A stretch of 64,000 nt of DNA. It comes from CAYMAI01 sp964388445 (GTDB lineage: Bacteria; 4484-113; JAGGVC01). Positions 50,430 through 60,271 of this stretch are shown piece after piece (the stretch's first letter is position 1; every line of letters begins with the position of its first letter). Location of the stretch: NCBI GenBank assembly GCA_964388445.1, contig CAYMAI010000002.1, forward strand, positions 186,001-250,000. The letters are read 5' to 3'. The position numbers were made by a program, and so were the translations under genes. The notes under the pieces are model-generated. The model was not told the DNA's origin. It saw only the letters and a program-made list of their open reading frames with translations, and ran no database searches.

Positions 50430-51101
50430 ATGCGCAATCTGTTGGCTATTTTCTCCAAGTCTCCCCTCGGGCCGCTCCACGAAATGATGGCCGAAATCGA
50501 GCGGCTTATGGCACTAGTTCCGGATATGCTTGACGCCGTCAAGGTTAACGACCAAGCCGCGGTCAAAACCATCGCCAAGCAAATAATGCACATGGAGCAC
50601 GAGGTAGACAACCTGAAAAACGACATTCGCGACCATTTGCCTAAGTCCATTTTCATGCCGCTCGACCGGAAGGATTTTCTGACCATTCTGTCGCGGCTGG
50701 ACGGCATTGCGGACAACGTCGAAGATTTGGCAATCCTTTTCACACTAAGGCCGATGTCCGTCCCCGAAGGTTGCGAGGGTTTGATCATGGAGCTTTGGGA
50801 AAAAGTCGAAGCCACGTTTGCGGAATGCAAACTGATGATCGAAGGATTCGACGACCTTATCGAATCGGGATTCGCAGGACCTATGGCCGAGGAGTTCTTA
50901 AAAATGATTCACTCGGTCAATATGTTCGAATGGGAGGCAGACAAGCGCGCATACAAGGCATCCCAAGCGATTCTTGCGCTCGAAGGTAAAGAAAGCCCGA
51001 TTTCGATAATGATGTGGATGAAGATTCTGGACAAAATGGGCGACGTGGCCGACGCCTGTGAAAGCATGGCGAAAGGCATACGCATTACGCTCGCTAAATA
51101 A
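50430..51101 (+). CDS. PhoU-like (DUF47) phosphate-transport accessory protein
   Basis: A 223-residue all-helical cytoplasmic protein of the DUF47/TIGR00153 family, related to PhoU. Acidic helix motifs such as EHEVDNLKNDIRDHLPKS and MFEWEADKRAYKASQAI resemble PhoU metal-binding ExxxD repeats. In many genomes this gene directly precedes a Pit-type phosphate transporter, and here that gene begins 18 nt downstream. Likely role is to control the transporter. GGTGG lies before the ATG; a longer upstream frame has no such site. Confidence 0.88.
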   Translation: MRNLLAIFSKSPLGPLHEMMAEIERLMALVPDMLDAVKVNDQAAVKTIAKQIMHMEHEVDNLKNDIRDHLPKSIFMPLDRKDFLTILSRLDGIADNVEDLAILFTLRPMSVPEGCEGLIMELWEKVEATFAECKLMIEGFDDLIESGFAGPMAEEFLKMIHSVNMFEWEADKRAYKASQAILALEGKESPISIMMWMKILDKMGDVADACESMAKGIRITLAK

Positions 51102-51119
51102 TTCCCTCGGCTTGACCTG

Positions 51120-52367
51120 ATGACCGACATATACCTTTTTTACGCAGTAGTCGCGCTCGGGCTTTACGCCGCATGGAACATCGGCGCGAACGACGTCGCA
51201 AATGCGATGGGCACCTCCGTCGGCAGCAAAGCGATTACATTCAAACAGGCAATCCTTCTCGCAGGTATATTCGAGCTTATCGGCGCAGTTTTCGTCGGCG
51301 GAAACGTAACAAAAACCATTTCGAAAGGTATCGTTCAGCCGGACATTGTGCCCGACATTTCGATATTCATAATCGGAATGATGTCGGTACTTCTTGCGTC
51401 GTCGATTTGGCTAAACATAGCCACTCGATTGGGATTGCCTGTTTCCACCACTCACAGCATCGTCGGGGCGGTAATGGGTTTCGGCATCGTTGCCGGCGGA
51501 TTCGGCAGCATCGACTGGAAGGTGGCAGGCTCGATAGTCGCAAGCTGGGTTATCAGTCCGGTCGCCGGCGGGCTTATAAGCTTTTTGCTGTTTTGGTATT
51601 TGTTAAGGCGAGTGATAGCCGTTCAAGACTCGGTCGCGGCGATTAAACGAACCGCCCCTTACCTTATGTTTGCCGTCGGAATGATGCTCACGCTCTCGAT
51701 GCTGTTCAAGGGGCTAAAAAACCTCGGCATCGCGCTTCCGTTCGGATTGGCCTTTCTTTATTCTATTGGAGCTGGGCTAATAGCATTCTTCATCGGAAAA
51801 ATCTGGGTTTCCAGGCTTTCCGCCGGGGCGAACGGTTCGTTCGCTTCGCGTACAAAAGCGACGGAGAAAATATTTTCCGTGCTTCAAATCATAACTGCTT
51901 GTTACGTGGCGTTTTCACACGGCTCTAACGATGTCGCGAACGCAATCGGACCCGTCGCTGCAGTCGTGGAAGGTTTGAAAACCGGCAGTATCGCTCAGGA
52001 AGTACCGGTGCCATTCTGGGTTCTTCTGCTTGGCGGACTCGGAATTGTAATCGGCCTCGCAACGTACGGCGGACGGGTAATCAAGACGATCGGCGAAAAT
52101 ATCCTTGCTCTAAGGCCAAGCCGTGGATTTGCGGCTGAATTCGGTTGTGCAACGACAGTGCTGGTTTGCAGCAAGCTCGGACTCCCGGTAAGTACGACGC
52201 ATACGCTTATCGGAGCGCTCGTCGGCGTCGGATTTGCTCGCGGCATCGGCGCAATCAACATGAAAAGCGTACGGTCAATCGTTGCGAGCTGGCTTTGGAC
52301 TATTCCCTTCACGGCCGGGCTTACGATGATCGTTTTCCTAATAGCGCGCGCATTTCTGCTTCCCTAA
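51120..52367 (+). CDS. pit: Low-affinity inorganic phosphate transporter, Pit family
   Basis: Membrane symporter that brings in phosphate (often as a metal-phosphate) with H+ or Na+. The 415 residues have about 10-11 helices and both copies of the family repeat: NIGANDVANAMGTSVGSKAI in the first half and SHGSNDVANAIGPVAA in the second, with the pair of GLPVSTTHSIVGA/GLPVSTTHTLIGA motifs after each. The start ATG lies 18 nt after the PhoU-like gene, without a strong ribosome site, suggesting coupling. No pho-box is recognised upstream. Confidence 0.94.
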   Translation: MTDIYLFYAVVALGLYAAWNIGANDVANAMGTSVGSKAITFKQAILLAGIFELIGAVFVGGNVTKTISKGIVQPDIVPDISIFIIGMMSVLLASSIWLNIATRLGLPVSTTHSIVGAVMGFGIVAGGFGSIDWKVAGSIVASWVISPVAGGLISFLLFWYLLRRVIAVQDSVAAIKRTAPYLMFAVGMMLTLSMLFKGLKNLGIALPFGLAFLYSIGAGLIAFFIGKIWVSRLSAGANGSFASRTKATEKIFSVLQIITACYVAFSHGSNDVANAIGPVAAVVEGLKTGSIAQEVPVPFWVLLLGGLGIVIGLATYGGRVIKTIGENILALRPSRGFAAEFGCATTVLVCSKLGLPVSTTHTLIGALVGVGFARGIGAINMKSVRSIVASWLWTIPFTAGLTMIVFLIARAFLLP

Positions 52368-52406
52368 GCACACGGCAAACTCGGAAATAAATGGCCGTGC
52401 CGAAAA

Positions 52407-54257
52407 CTATCTGCCTCTTAAAGTCGCCTCAAGTTCCACGCGCTCGCCGTTCCTTAAAACGGCGATTAGCACGATATCGCCCGGCCTATGGTCTTGAAGC
52501 GCGTATGTGAAATCGTAGATGTTCTTGATTTCAGCGTCCCCGATTTGCACAAGAATATCGCCCGCCAACATACCGGCCTTTTCGGCTGGACTGCCCTCGC
52601 GAACGCCGGCTATCAATACGCCGTCCGATCCCGTGTAACTGTAATCGGGAATAGTGCCAAGATAAACGCTAAAGCCGCCGCCTTGGTCAACCTGTCCGGA
52701 TTGCGAAGTTTCCGGCGCCGTAGTTTTCTGGAAAGTAAGCGATTCGTACTCGTCGAGCTTCATAATCACGTTTTTGGCGATTTCGACGACTTCGACCGCG
52801 TCTTCCGCATTTATTTTATCCGCGGTATCGGATGGCCGGTGGTAATCTTCGTGAACGCCGCTGAAGAAATTCAAGACCGGTATTCCCGCATTGTAGAAAC
52901 TGGTGTAGTCGCTACCCCCCACTCCGTCGTCGAATCGTTTCAGTTCGAGTGGGCTGCTTTGGTCCGCCGAATCCAAAATTTCGGGCCACTCTTCCGCCGT
53001 GCCGATACCCTGAAGCGTAATTACTTTGTTTCGAACCCGGCCCACCATGTCGAAGTTAATCATTGCAACGGTCTTTTCGAGAGGCACAACGGGATTTTTC
53101 ACGTAATGCAGGGAGCCGAGCGTGCCAAGCTCTTCTGCGCCGAACGCAATGAAAACGAGCGTCCGCCCGTTGTCCCTAAAATCGCTGAAATATCTCGCAA
53201 GTTCGATGACGGCGGCGGTGCCGCTGGCGTTGTCGTCCGCTCCATAATGGATTCTTTCTTCCATCGGCAGCTTTTCGAGTTCCTCATGCGGCAGAGTCGT
53301 ACCGCCCTCGCCGTAACCCAGGTGGTCGTAATGCGCGCCGATTACGATGAATTCGTCCGGTCTTTCGGTTCCGGGAACAATTCCGATGACATTTTCGGTT
53401 TCGGTATATACCTTTATCAAATCGGTCTTAATTCTTGCAGTTACGTAACTCGCGTCCAGCGTGGCAGGTTTAAGCTCCTCGTCCATTTGACGCTGATATT
53501 CGGTCAAATCGCCGCCGAAGAAGCCCAAAACATCCTGCACCGTATCGCGCTTCATATGAACAATCGGAATCGCGCTTTCGCCGTACACGTCGCTTCTCCC
53601 GAAGTCCATGAGCCGGTCCTCTTCGGTCGCCCTTCTGTCTAGCGGACCCGTAACCACAATCATTCCCACGGCGCCGCGCTTGTTGGCGTTGTACGATTTG
53701 TACCTTAAATCGCTGTACGCCGTCGGCTTTTTGCCGGCGAATCGGGCTTCATCGTCGGTCTGAGGCTCTCCGCGAAGAACGATTACCACCTTTCCTTTCA
53801 CGTCTATTCCGTCGTAATCGTCGTATTTCTCGTCTTGCGCCGCGCTTATTCCGTAGCCCGCAAACACGATTCCTCCCTCGACTTCGGTATTCGGGCTGAA
53901 AAACACCGGAATAAAGTCCTTTTCGATTTTCAAAGGTGTAACCTGTCCGTGCGTAATCCAAGCGGCCTCGTTGTCCGGGCCGAGAGTTACGCCGCTGGTG
54001 AATTCGAAATTTTGAAACCAGCTGTTTATCGGCTCGCCCGGCGCATCCATGTGATTATTGTAAAACTGAACGCCTATGTAGGTCGCGGCTTTGCTCGCTC
54101 CGGGCGTTCCGCTCATCCTGCCTTCGAATTCGTCCGATGCAAGCGCTTCGACATGCCGCATATATTCTTCGGAATCGAATCCGCTTTCGGTTACGTGTTG
54201 GGCGAATACGTTCGCGCTAATGGTTAAGAACGCGCAAATTGCAATTAGAATCCGCAT
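52407..54257 (-). CDS. Exported M28 metallopeptidase with PA and PDZ domains
   Basis: Zinc exopeptidase of 616 residues. Signal peptide (MRILIAICAFLTISANVFA), then a PA-type insert (~100-260; VKGKVVIVLRG), the M28 domain (~300-500) with ligands in GAHYDHLGYG, GADDNASGTAAV, GAEELGTLGS, NFDMVGRV and DYHRPSDTADKI, and a C-terminal PDZ domain (GSPAEKAGMLAGDILVQIGD) that may bind substrates or partners. The site is complete. The ATG has AAGGAAG 5 nt upstream; an earlier in-frame ATG 13 codons up has none. A paralog without PDZ lies at 14-15.5 kb. Convergent with pit. Confidence 0.92.
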   Translation of the reverse strand: MRILIAICAFLTISANVFAQHVTESGFDSEEYMRHVEALASDEFEGRMSGTPGASKAATYIGVQFYNNHMDAPGEPINSWFQNFEFTSGVTLGPDNEAAWITHGQVTPLKIEKDFIPVFFSPNTEVEGGIVFAGYGISAAQDEKYDDYDGIDVKGKVVIVLRGEPQTDDEARFAGKKPTAYSDLRYKSYNANKRGAVGMIVVTGPLDRRATEEDRLMDFGRSDVYGESAIPIVHMKRDTVQDVLGFFGGDLTEYQRQMDEELKPATLDASYVTARIKTDLIKVYTETENVIGIVPGTERPDEFIVIGAHYDHLGYGEGGTTLPHEELEKLPMEERIHYGADDNASGTAAVIELARYFSDFRDNGRTLVFIAFGAEELGTLGSLHYVKNPVVPLEKTVAMINFDMVGRVRNKVITLQGIGTAEEWPEILDSADQSSPLELKRFDDGVGGSDYTSFYNAGIPVLNFFSGVHEDYHRPSDTADKINAEDAVEVVEIAKNVIMKLDEYESLTFQKTTAPETSQSGQVDQGGGFSVYLGTIPDYSYTGSDGVLIAGVREGSPAEKAGMLAGDILVQIGDAEIKNIYDFTYALQDHRPGDIVLIAVLRNGERVELEATLRGR

Positions 54258-54350
54258 GGTTACTTCCTTTTGAAATACGACGCCGGCTGGCGGCAATAAA
54301 CTATATCATTCCGAACCGAAAGTATCTTAAACGGCCGCCGAATAAATGCA

Positions 54351-55247
54351 TTAACGGCCTTGAGTAACGGCTTGCGGCGCGGGAATACCCTTATCCAGTT
54401 TCGAGTAATCCAGTTCGCTTCCCATCATACTGTGAGGTATGAGAAAAATCGCCACGGTAACGAGAGCAGCCGCGATTACCGCCATCCGCCTTCTTTTTTC
54501 AGTTGCCGCCTTCCAGAACGAAACTACCCAACACGCGCCGGCCCAAGCAAGAAAAGCGATTAGAGTCTTGTTGTCGGTAAGGTCCCAACCCAGCGGCACA
54601 CCGGTCCAATATGCCCCAAAGGAATATTTTTGAACTATCGGACCGAATATCAAGCCGCCGGCGAAATAAGTCCAAAGAGACCAGTACGCCAGCTTTTTAA
54701 GCATTCCGGAGGGCGAAATCGCTTCCAACAATGCCCGCATCGAAATCAGCATTGCGGCGAACATCAAAACGATATGAACCGCCATAGGGAAAAACGGCAC
54801 ATCTCCTCGAAATCTGATTACCGCCGTGCGTTCATCCGGAATTCTTACTTCCGTTCCTCCGCTGCGGAAAACCACAAAATATTCCAGTTTTCCGGCGGGG
54901 GGTTGATGCGGAAGACGCGCGAATAGCTTTCCCGAGTGATATTCCATCCGGTCTTCCAAAAACGGCTCGCCCGTCTTGTACCTTTTGAAATACAGCGATC
55001 CGCCGATCGAAGGAGGCGCCTTGAAATCCATCGTTGCGTCGCCCTCTCCGGCATGGCTCCGCACAAGCCTGTATTTGATTTTGTTTCCGCCGATTTCGGC
55101 CGCGCCATATATGGGATGCGTCGGCCCGGTTGCGCGCTGATAGATAACGCTCAACAGCGTAAGCAGCAACGCAAGCGTCCAAAACACCGCATTTTTCGAG
55201 ATTTTCGTGCCTTTGCGCGGCTCGAAACTCCGCTTACCGCTTTTCAT
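54351..55247 (-). CDS. Multi-span membrane protein of unknown function
   Basis: A 298-residue membrane protein. One helix lies near the N-terminus (FWTLALLLTLLSVIY), then a soluble, probably outside, beta-rich domain (~50-155; YRLVRSHAGEGDATMDFKAP, KLEYFVVFRSGGTEVRIPD), and four helices in the C-terminal half (VHIVLMFAAMLISMRALLEA, WTYFAGGLIFGPIV, LIAFLAWAGACWVVSFW, VIAAALVTVAIFLIP). No known domain is recognised. GGAGGAG lies 5 nt before the ATG. It is followed on the same strand by the M28-PDZ peptidase gene after 93 nt and is divergent from secD. Confidence 0.7.
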   Translation of the reverse strand: MKSGKRSFEPRKGTKISKNAVFWTLALLLTLLSVIYQRATGPTHPIYGAAEIGGNKIKYRLVRSHAGEGDATMDFKAPPSIGGSLYFKRYKTGEPFLEDRMEYHSGKLFARLPHQPPAGKLEYFVVFRSGGTEVRIPDERTAVIRFRGDVPFFPMAVHIVLMFAAMLISMRALLEAISPSGMLKKLAYWSLWTYFAGGLIFGPIVQKYSFGAYWTGVPLGWDLTDNKTLIAFLAWAGACWVVSFWKAATEKRRRMAVIAAALVTVAIFLIPHSMMGSELDYSKLDKGIPAPQAVTQGR

Positions 55248-55326
55248 GACTTCTCCTCCCGCGGCTGGCAGCCAAACGATTATATAACGGCATTGCGCTT
55301 TCGTTTGCATTCCCGCCAAAACGGGC

Positions 55327-55332
55327 TATAAT
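55327..55332 (+). promoter_or_regulatory. -10 box upstream of secD
   Basis: TATAAT, with TTTGCA 17 nt earlier as a fair -35. The predicted RNA start (~55339) lies before both candidate secD start codons (55348 and 55396). Confidence 0.5.
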
Positions 55333-55395
55333 CTCCGGCTCACGCGCATGCCTGCGCGGTTTTGCGCGTTTACCGAAGTTACCGGAGCATTGTTG

Positions 55396-56736
55396 ATGGG
55401 ATTCATTTGGATTTGGCTTGTATTAATGGTCGGCGTTTTCGTGGGCTGGCTCGTATTGCAGAACTCGGTTTCTCCGGATATGCGCGCGCGAATCACCGGC
55501 TGGATGATAATTATCGAAGTTACTCTTCTGGCATTGTGGCAGCCTGGATACCGGATTTTGGAAACCGACACGCCGTTCATCAAACTCGGTCTCGACTTAC
55601 AAGGCGGTGCCGACGTTCTGCTCCAAGCCGTCCCGCCGGAAGGTCAGGACGTATCGCACGAACAGATAGTCGGAGTTATCGAAGTAATTCGCAACCGCGT
55701 CGATCCGCAAGGCATCAAAGAAATCAACATTCAAAAAGTCGGCGAAGACAGAGTTAGCCTTCAAGTCCCCGGCGAAGACGATCCGGATCAACTTGCCAAG
55801 CTTATCGGCGATACCGCGCTTTTGGAATTCGTGTTCACTAAGACCGACAGCTTCGAAAAAGGCACGGACCTGAATCGCGAAATCGAAAGCGGCGAATACC
55901 AAGTTCTCCTCGAAGGCGGCGACCTTCAGGAAGCCCAAATGTCGTTTTCGCAAAACAAGCCGGTAGTTTCCTTCAAATTCAAAAAAGACGCAGGCGACAA
56001 ATTCGGCCAATTCACCAGCGAAAACGTAGGCAGATACCTTACGATTACGCTCGATAGGATGGTAATCACAAGCCCCGTAATCAAAGGACCGATTTGGGGC
56101 GGAGAAGGAATAATCGAAGGCCAGTTTTCAATCGACGAGGCTGATTTGCTCTCGCGTCAGCTTAATGCGGGCCGCCTGCCCGTTCCCGTCGAAATCATCG
56201 AAAACCGTGTCGTCGGCCCGACGCTCGGAAAAGAATCCATCGATTCAAGCATTAAAGCGGGGCTTGCGGGATTCGTGCTGATTTTGATTTTCATGGCGGT
56301 GTTCTACAAGCTCCCCGGAATGGTCAGCAATCTAACGCTCGCGCTTTACGTCGTGCTCGTTCTCGGGTATCTGTCGCTTTTCGACGCCACGCTCACGCTG
56401 CCCGGCATAGCCGGTTTCCTTTTGTCGCTGGGTATGGCGATAGACGCGAATATCATCATTTTCGAGCGGCTGAAAGAGGAACTCGCGTGGGGTAAAACGC
56501 TTTCCGCCGCCGTCGAATCCGCGTTCGCACGCGCATGGAGTGCCATTTTCGATGCAAACTTAACTACTCTTCTTGCCGCGGCCGTGCTTTACTTTTACGG
56601 CAGCGGACCGATTAAGGGCTTCGCAGTTACGCTTTCGCTCGGCGTATTGCTTTCGTTCTTCAGCGCGGTTTTCGTGACGAGATTTTTCCTGACGCAGATT
56701 TCGGTCAAAGTCAGAAACGAGTCCCTCTACGCCTAG
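55396..56736 (+). CDS. secD: Protein translocase accessory subunit SecD
   Basis: With SecF uses the proton gradient to help pull proteins through SecYEG. The listed form has 446 residues: N-terminal helices (IWIWLVLMVGVFVGWLVL), the KLGLDLQGGADVLLQAV signature, the periplasmic P1 domain, and the C-terminal six-helix RND domain (GPTLGKESIDSSIKAG, GFLLSLGMAIDANIIIFERL, LTTLLAAAVLYFYGSGPIKGFAVTL). This ATG has GGAG 8 nt upstream; an in-frame ATG 16 codons earlier has no site and remains possible. secF follows after 63 nt. Confidence 0.94.
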   Translation: MGFIWIWLVLMVGVFVGWLVLQNSVSPDMRARITGWMIIIEVTLLALWQPGYRILETDTPFIKLGLDLQGGADVLLQAVPPEGQDVSHEQIVGVIEVIRNRVDPQGIKEINIQKVGEDRVSLQVPGEDDPDQLAKLIGDTALLEFVFTKTDSFEKGTDLNREIESGEYQVLLEGGDLQEAQMSFSQNKPVVSFKFKKDAGDKFGQFTSENVGRYLTITLDRMVITSPVIKGPIWGGEGIIEGQFSIDEADLLSRQLNAGRLPVPVEIIENRVVGPTLGKESIDSSIKAGLAGFVLILIFMAVFYKLPGMVSNLTLALYVVLVLGYLSLFDATLTLPGIAGFLLSLGMAIDANIIIFERLKEELAWGKTLSAAVESAFARAWSAIFDANLTTLLAAAVLYFYGSGPIKGFAVTLSLGVLLSFFSAVFVTRFFLTQISVKVRNESLYA

Positions 56737-56799
56737 CGTTGTGCAGTTCTGAAACCGTCCGGCGCGCCGCGCCGATTCAGTTAAATTTGGAGTGTTGTC

Positions 56800-58020
56800 G
56801 TGATTAAGGTAATTGAAAGAGACCCGGAAAAGCTAAAGCCGATCCAATTCATCAAGTTTAAGTGGCTCTGGTTCACCATTTCCATTTTGTCCATCGTTGC
56901 AAGCGCGTGGTTTATGATGGCGAATGCAAGCGATCCCGCAATCGGCACGCCGCTAAAGCTCGGCATCGACTACACGGGCGGCTCGCTCTTAAGCGGCACC
57001 ACGGGTCTCGACGTAACTGCGGTCGAAGTGGCGAAGGTAGTTCAAAAATATTCGAGTTCCGAGCCGGTCGTACAGGTTGTGAGGCGCGACGGACATACGA
57101 GAGACATCGAAGTTCGGACTACAATCAAAGTCGATCCGTCCGCCGGGCGGGACGAGCAAAACGACCAGCGAACCGAAAATCTATCTCAGCTGAAAGACGA
57201 ACTCGCAGATTCATTCGGCGGCTTCGAGCTAAAAAACCAGGACTACGTCGGTCCTACGGTCGGCAAGGAGCTAATCCAAAACGCGATTGTGGCGCTGATA
57301 CTCGGCTCGATTTTGATACTGATTTATGTCTTTTGGCGGTTCGGAAATTTCGTATTCGCCATTGCGGCCATTCTCGCGCTGCTACACGACGTGCTTATTA
57401 CTCTCGGCGGTGTGGCGTTGATGAAAATCGAAGTCAACTCCAGCTTCATCGCGGTCATCCTCACCATCATCGGTTACTCGATTAACGGCACGATAATCAC
57501 GTTCGACCGCGTGCGCGAGAACATGAAAAAGTATCCCGCGCTCGACTTCGTCAAGCTGGCCGACATTTCGCTAACGCAAACTATCGTCAGAACTCTAGCG
57601 ACGGTATTCACGGTCGTTCTTGTTCTTCTTTCTCTCGTGTTTTTCGGCGGCGAGTCAATTCAGCCATTCGTCAGGGCGATGCTTTTCGGCATAGTATGCG
57701 GCGCATACACTTCGATATTCATTGCTACTCCTCTGGTTTTGGTTTTCAAGAAAAAGGAAGCCGCTCGCGTTGCGGTAACCGTCGCGGAAGCCGAAAAAAT
57801 GGCGGAGGAAATGGAAGAAGGCGCTTCGCCCAAGCAAAAGTCAGCGGCGAAGCAGGCGCCAAGGCCCAAACCCGCTTTTGCTTCTGCCGATGGAAGCGCT
57901 TCTTCTTCTGCGGAATCCACTGAAGGCGAGTCCGGCGATGAAGATAAAGACGATTATCGCCCCGAAAAATCCGAAAAGAAACAACTGGTAAAGAAAAAGG
58001 GCAAGGCAAGGCGCAGGTAA
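56800..58020 (+). CDS. secF: Protein translocase accessory subunit SecF
   Basis: Partner of SecD, 406 residues. LGIDYTGGSLLSG is the SecF counterpart of the SecD signature; a short periplasmic domain (~60-140) and the RND helices follow (GPTVGKELIQNAIVALILG, VNSSFIAVILTIIGYSINGTIITFDRVREN, RTLATVFTVVLVLLSLVFFGG). The C-terminal ~90 residues are a charged cytoplasmic tail (Ala/Glu/Lys/Ser-rich, ending in KKKGKARRR) longer than usual. GTG start with GGAG 7 nt upstream. recJ begins 2 nt after the stop. Confidence 0.94.
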   Translation: MIKVIERDPEKLKPIQFIKFKWLWFTISILSIVASAWFMMANASDPAIGTPLKLGIDYTGGSLLSGTTGLDVTAVEVAKVVQKYSSSEPVVQVVRRDGHTRDIEVRTTIKVDPSAGRDEQNDQRTENLSQLKDELADSFGGFELKNQDYVGPTVGKELIQNAIVALILGSILILIYVFWRFGNFVFAIAAILALLHDVLITLGGVALMKIEVNSSFIAVILTIIGYSINGTIITFDRVRENMKKYPALDFVKLADISLTQTIVRTLATVFTVVLVLLSLVFFGGESIQPFVRAMLFGIVCGAYTSIFIATPLVLVFKKKEAARVAVTVAEAEKMAEEMEEGASPKQKSAAKQAPRPKPAFASADGSASSSAESTEGESGDEDKDDYRPEKSEKKQLVKKKGKARRR

Positions 58021-58022
58021 GC

Positions 58023-59744
58023 GTGACCGGATTCAAAACACCGGAAATCTCGCATGAAAAAGCCGCCAACGTGGCGTCTAGCCACGACTTGCCAATCGAA
58101 CTTGCACGAGTCTTGGTTTCGCGCGGACTTACAGGCGGGGACAAATTAAACGACTATCTCGAAAAGCCGCGCTCGCTGATTAACTATACGGGCCATCTTA
58201 CTGCCGCTCGAGTAGTCGCCGAGGCCATATCCGGCGCTGTAGACGACGGAAAAAGCGTCTTGGTTTACGGCGATTACGACGTGGACGGCATCGTGGCCGC
58301 GACTATTATGCACGACGCGCTGAAAGAGATCCGCGCATCCGTCAATGTGTATTTGCCCAGCAGATTCGGAGAAGGATACGGTCTCGCCGAGGACGCGCTC
58401 GTCCAGGCGAAAAACCAAGGCTATAAAACGGTGCTTACCGTAGATTGCGGAATTAGCGCGGTTAAAGAAGCCGAAAAGGCGAAGGAACTCGGCATTGAGT
58501 TAATCGTAACGGACCACCACGAGCCGCCCGAATCACTGCCCGACGCGCTGATACTAAACCCTCTATTGGATTCCGAATGGCTGAACAAATTTGGTCACAA
58601 CCTTGCGGGAGCGGCGGTGGCGTTTTCCGTGGCCGTCGAGCTGTTCCGCTTGCGCGGCCATTCGATCGAGCGTTTCTACGACAAAATGCTCGAATTCGTG
58701 GCGCTCGCGACCGTTGCGGACATAATGGAACTTAAGGGCGTGAATCGCGCGCTCGTGCATCACGGACTCGACCAAATGTGGGACACGAGAAATCTCGGAC
58801 TTCGCGCGATTCTCGAGGCGCACGATTTGAGCGTAAGCATCGCTCCCACGGCGGAGCAACTCGCCTTCACCGTTATTCCCGCGCTCAACGCTTGCGGCCG
58901 GATGCACAGCCCTCGTATCGCACTCAAACTTTTTTCTGCCGACAGCCGGGACGAAGCGCGCGTTCTTGCGGCAAAAGTAAAGGACTTAAACCGGCTTCGG
59001 CGTCAAGTGCAAGACAGGGTTTTCGACGAAGCCGCCCGAATGGCGGCAGAGGAAAAAGACTCGCCGATTTTGGTTTTGTATTCCGAAGACTGGCATGCCG
59101 GAGTATTGGGAATCGTGGCTTCCAAAATTACCGAGCTTTTCGGCAAGCCGGCGGTCGTGCTTAGCGCCGCGCACGGCGACGACGGGATGATACGCGGCAG
59201 CGCCCGCGGCCCGGCAGGATTCAACCTGAGAAAAGCCATCGAAAACTGCAGCGGCGAACTCGATCGTTTCGGCGGCCACACCACTGCCGCCGGCCTTTCG
59301 CTTTCGAAAGACAATCTTGACAGCTTCAAGCGGATGCTATTGCAAACAGCGCTCGAAAACGGCGGCGAAATGAGCATCGGCGGAACCGAAATCGCGGACG
59401 CAGAGGCGGACGTTTCCGGGCTGGCGAACCTCGAAGTATGCCAGCTCGATAGGCTCGCCCCGTTTGGCCACGGAAACGCTGCGCCGAAATTTCTTTTGAA
59501 AAACGTGACGTTTTCCGGCGTAAGAACCATTGGCCGCGATTCGACAACGCTTAGCGCCATTGTGTCCGGCGGCGGCGACAGAGTTCGCGCCATCGGTTTC
59601 CGCAAAAGTCATTTGAAACATAGAATTGCCGAAGGCGCCGGATATAATGCGGTGGTTTCCGCCGCCGTGGACGTTTATAACGGCGTGCGGCGAATCAGAT
59701 TCGGCATAGAGGACATCGAGCCTTTCGAGGAGGAATCCTTTTGA
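58023..59744 (+). CDS. recJ: Single-stranded-DNA exonuclease RecJ
   Basis: 5'-3' single-strand DNA nuclease in recombination and mismatch repair. The 573 residues show the DHH core: LVYGDYDVDGIVAATIM, LTVDCGIS, VTDHHEPPES, LVHHGLDQMWDTRN, then the DHHA1 domain with SARGPAGFNLRKAIENCSG and FGGHTTAAGLSL, and the OB-fold end. Length is usual. The GTG start lies 2 nt after the secF stop with only a weak AGGT site, so it is probably coupled. RecJ next to SecDF is a known arrangement. The final TGA overlaps the apt start codon. Confidence 0.93.
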   Translation: MTGFKTPEISHEKAANVASSHDLPIELARVLVSRGLTGGDKLNDYLEKPRSLINYTGHLTAARVVAEAISGAVDDGKSVLVYGDYDVDGIVAATIMHDALKEIRASVNVYLPSRFGEGYGLAEDALVQAKNQGYKTVLTVDCGISAVKEAEKAKELGIELIVTDHHEPPESLPDALILNPLLDSEWLNKFGHNLAGAAVAFSVAVELFRLRGHSIERFYDKMLEFVALATVADIMELKGVNRALVHHGLDQMWDTRNLGLRAILEAHDLSVSIAPTAEQLAFTVIPALNACGRMHSPRIALKLFSADSRDEARVLAAKVKDLNRLRRQVQDRVFDEAARMAAEEKDSPILVLYSEDWHAGVLGIVASKITELFGKPAVVLSAAHGDDGMIRGSARGPAGFNLRKAIENCSGELDRFGGHTTAAGLSLSKDNLDSFKRMLLQTALENGGEMSIGGTEIADAEADVSGLANLEVCQLDRLAPFGHGNAAPKFLLKNVTFSGVRTIGRDSTTLSAIVSGGGDRVRAIGFRKSHLKHRIAEGAGYNAVVSAAVDVYNGVRRIRFGIEDIEPFEEESF

Positions 59745-60268
59745 CGGATAACGGAATCGAAATTTTGAAACGCGCCGTACGCGACATTCCGGATTTTCCG
59801 AAACGCGGCATTTTGTTTCGCGACATAACGCCTATTTTGTCCGATTGTTCGCTTCTTTCCCTTGCAATCGACTTGATGAAAAAACCTTATGAAGGAATGA
59901 AAATCGACAAAATTGCGGGCATCGAAAGCCGCGGTTTCATTTTTGCGCCGGCGCTCGCCCTTAAGCTCGGTGCGGGATTCGTCCCCGTGCGCAAAGAAGG
60001 AAAACTTCCCGCTAAAACCATAAATCATTCGTACGACCTCGAATACGGTTCCGCCACCGTCGAAATGCACGTCGATTCGATAAGCCCCGGCGAGCGTGTA
60101 GTCCTCGTTGACGACCTTATCGCCACAGGCGGCTCGGCGTCCGCGGCAATCGAAATGATCGAGCGACTCGGCGGCGAAGTTGTTGGCGCCAGTTTCTTAA
60201 TCGAGCTTCATTTCCTGCGCGGGCGGGAGAGGCTTAAAACGCCCGTACACACTCATTTGGTGTATTAA
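59741..60268 (+). CDS. apt: Adenine phosphoribosyltransferase
   Basis: Salvages adenine to AMP with PRPP. The 175 residues are the typical form: RDIPDFPKRGILFRDITPIL, AGIESRGFIFAPALA, GAGFVPVRKEGKLPAKT and the PRPP loop VVLVDDLIATGGSASAA. The start is TTG inside TTGACGGAT, with GAGGAGGA 6 nt upstream and a 4-nt overlap with recJ. Full length and intact. gatB follows after 3 nt. Confidence 0.95.
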   Translation: MTDNGIEILKRAVRDIPDFPKRGILFRDITPILSDCSLLSLAIDLMKKPYEGMKIDKIAGIESRGFIFAPALALKLGAGFVPVRKEGKLPAKTINHSYDLEYGSATVEMHVDSISPGERVVLVDDLIATGGSASAAIEMIERLGGEVVGASFLIELHFLRGRERLKTPVHTHLVY

Positions 60269-60271
60269 TAG

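Noticed and set aside
52368..52406. Terminator between pit and the M28-PDZ gene
   Set aside because: A GC stem can be drawn, but the loop is long and there is no T-run on either strand.
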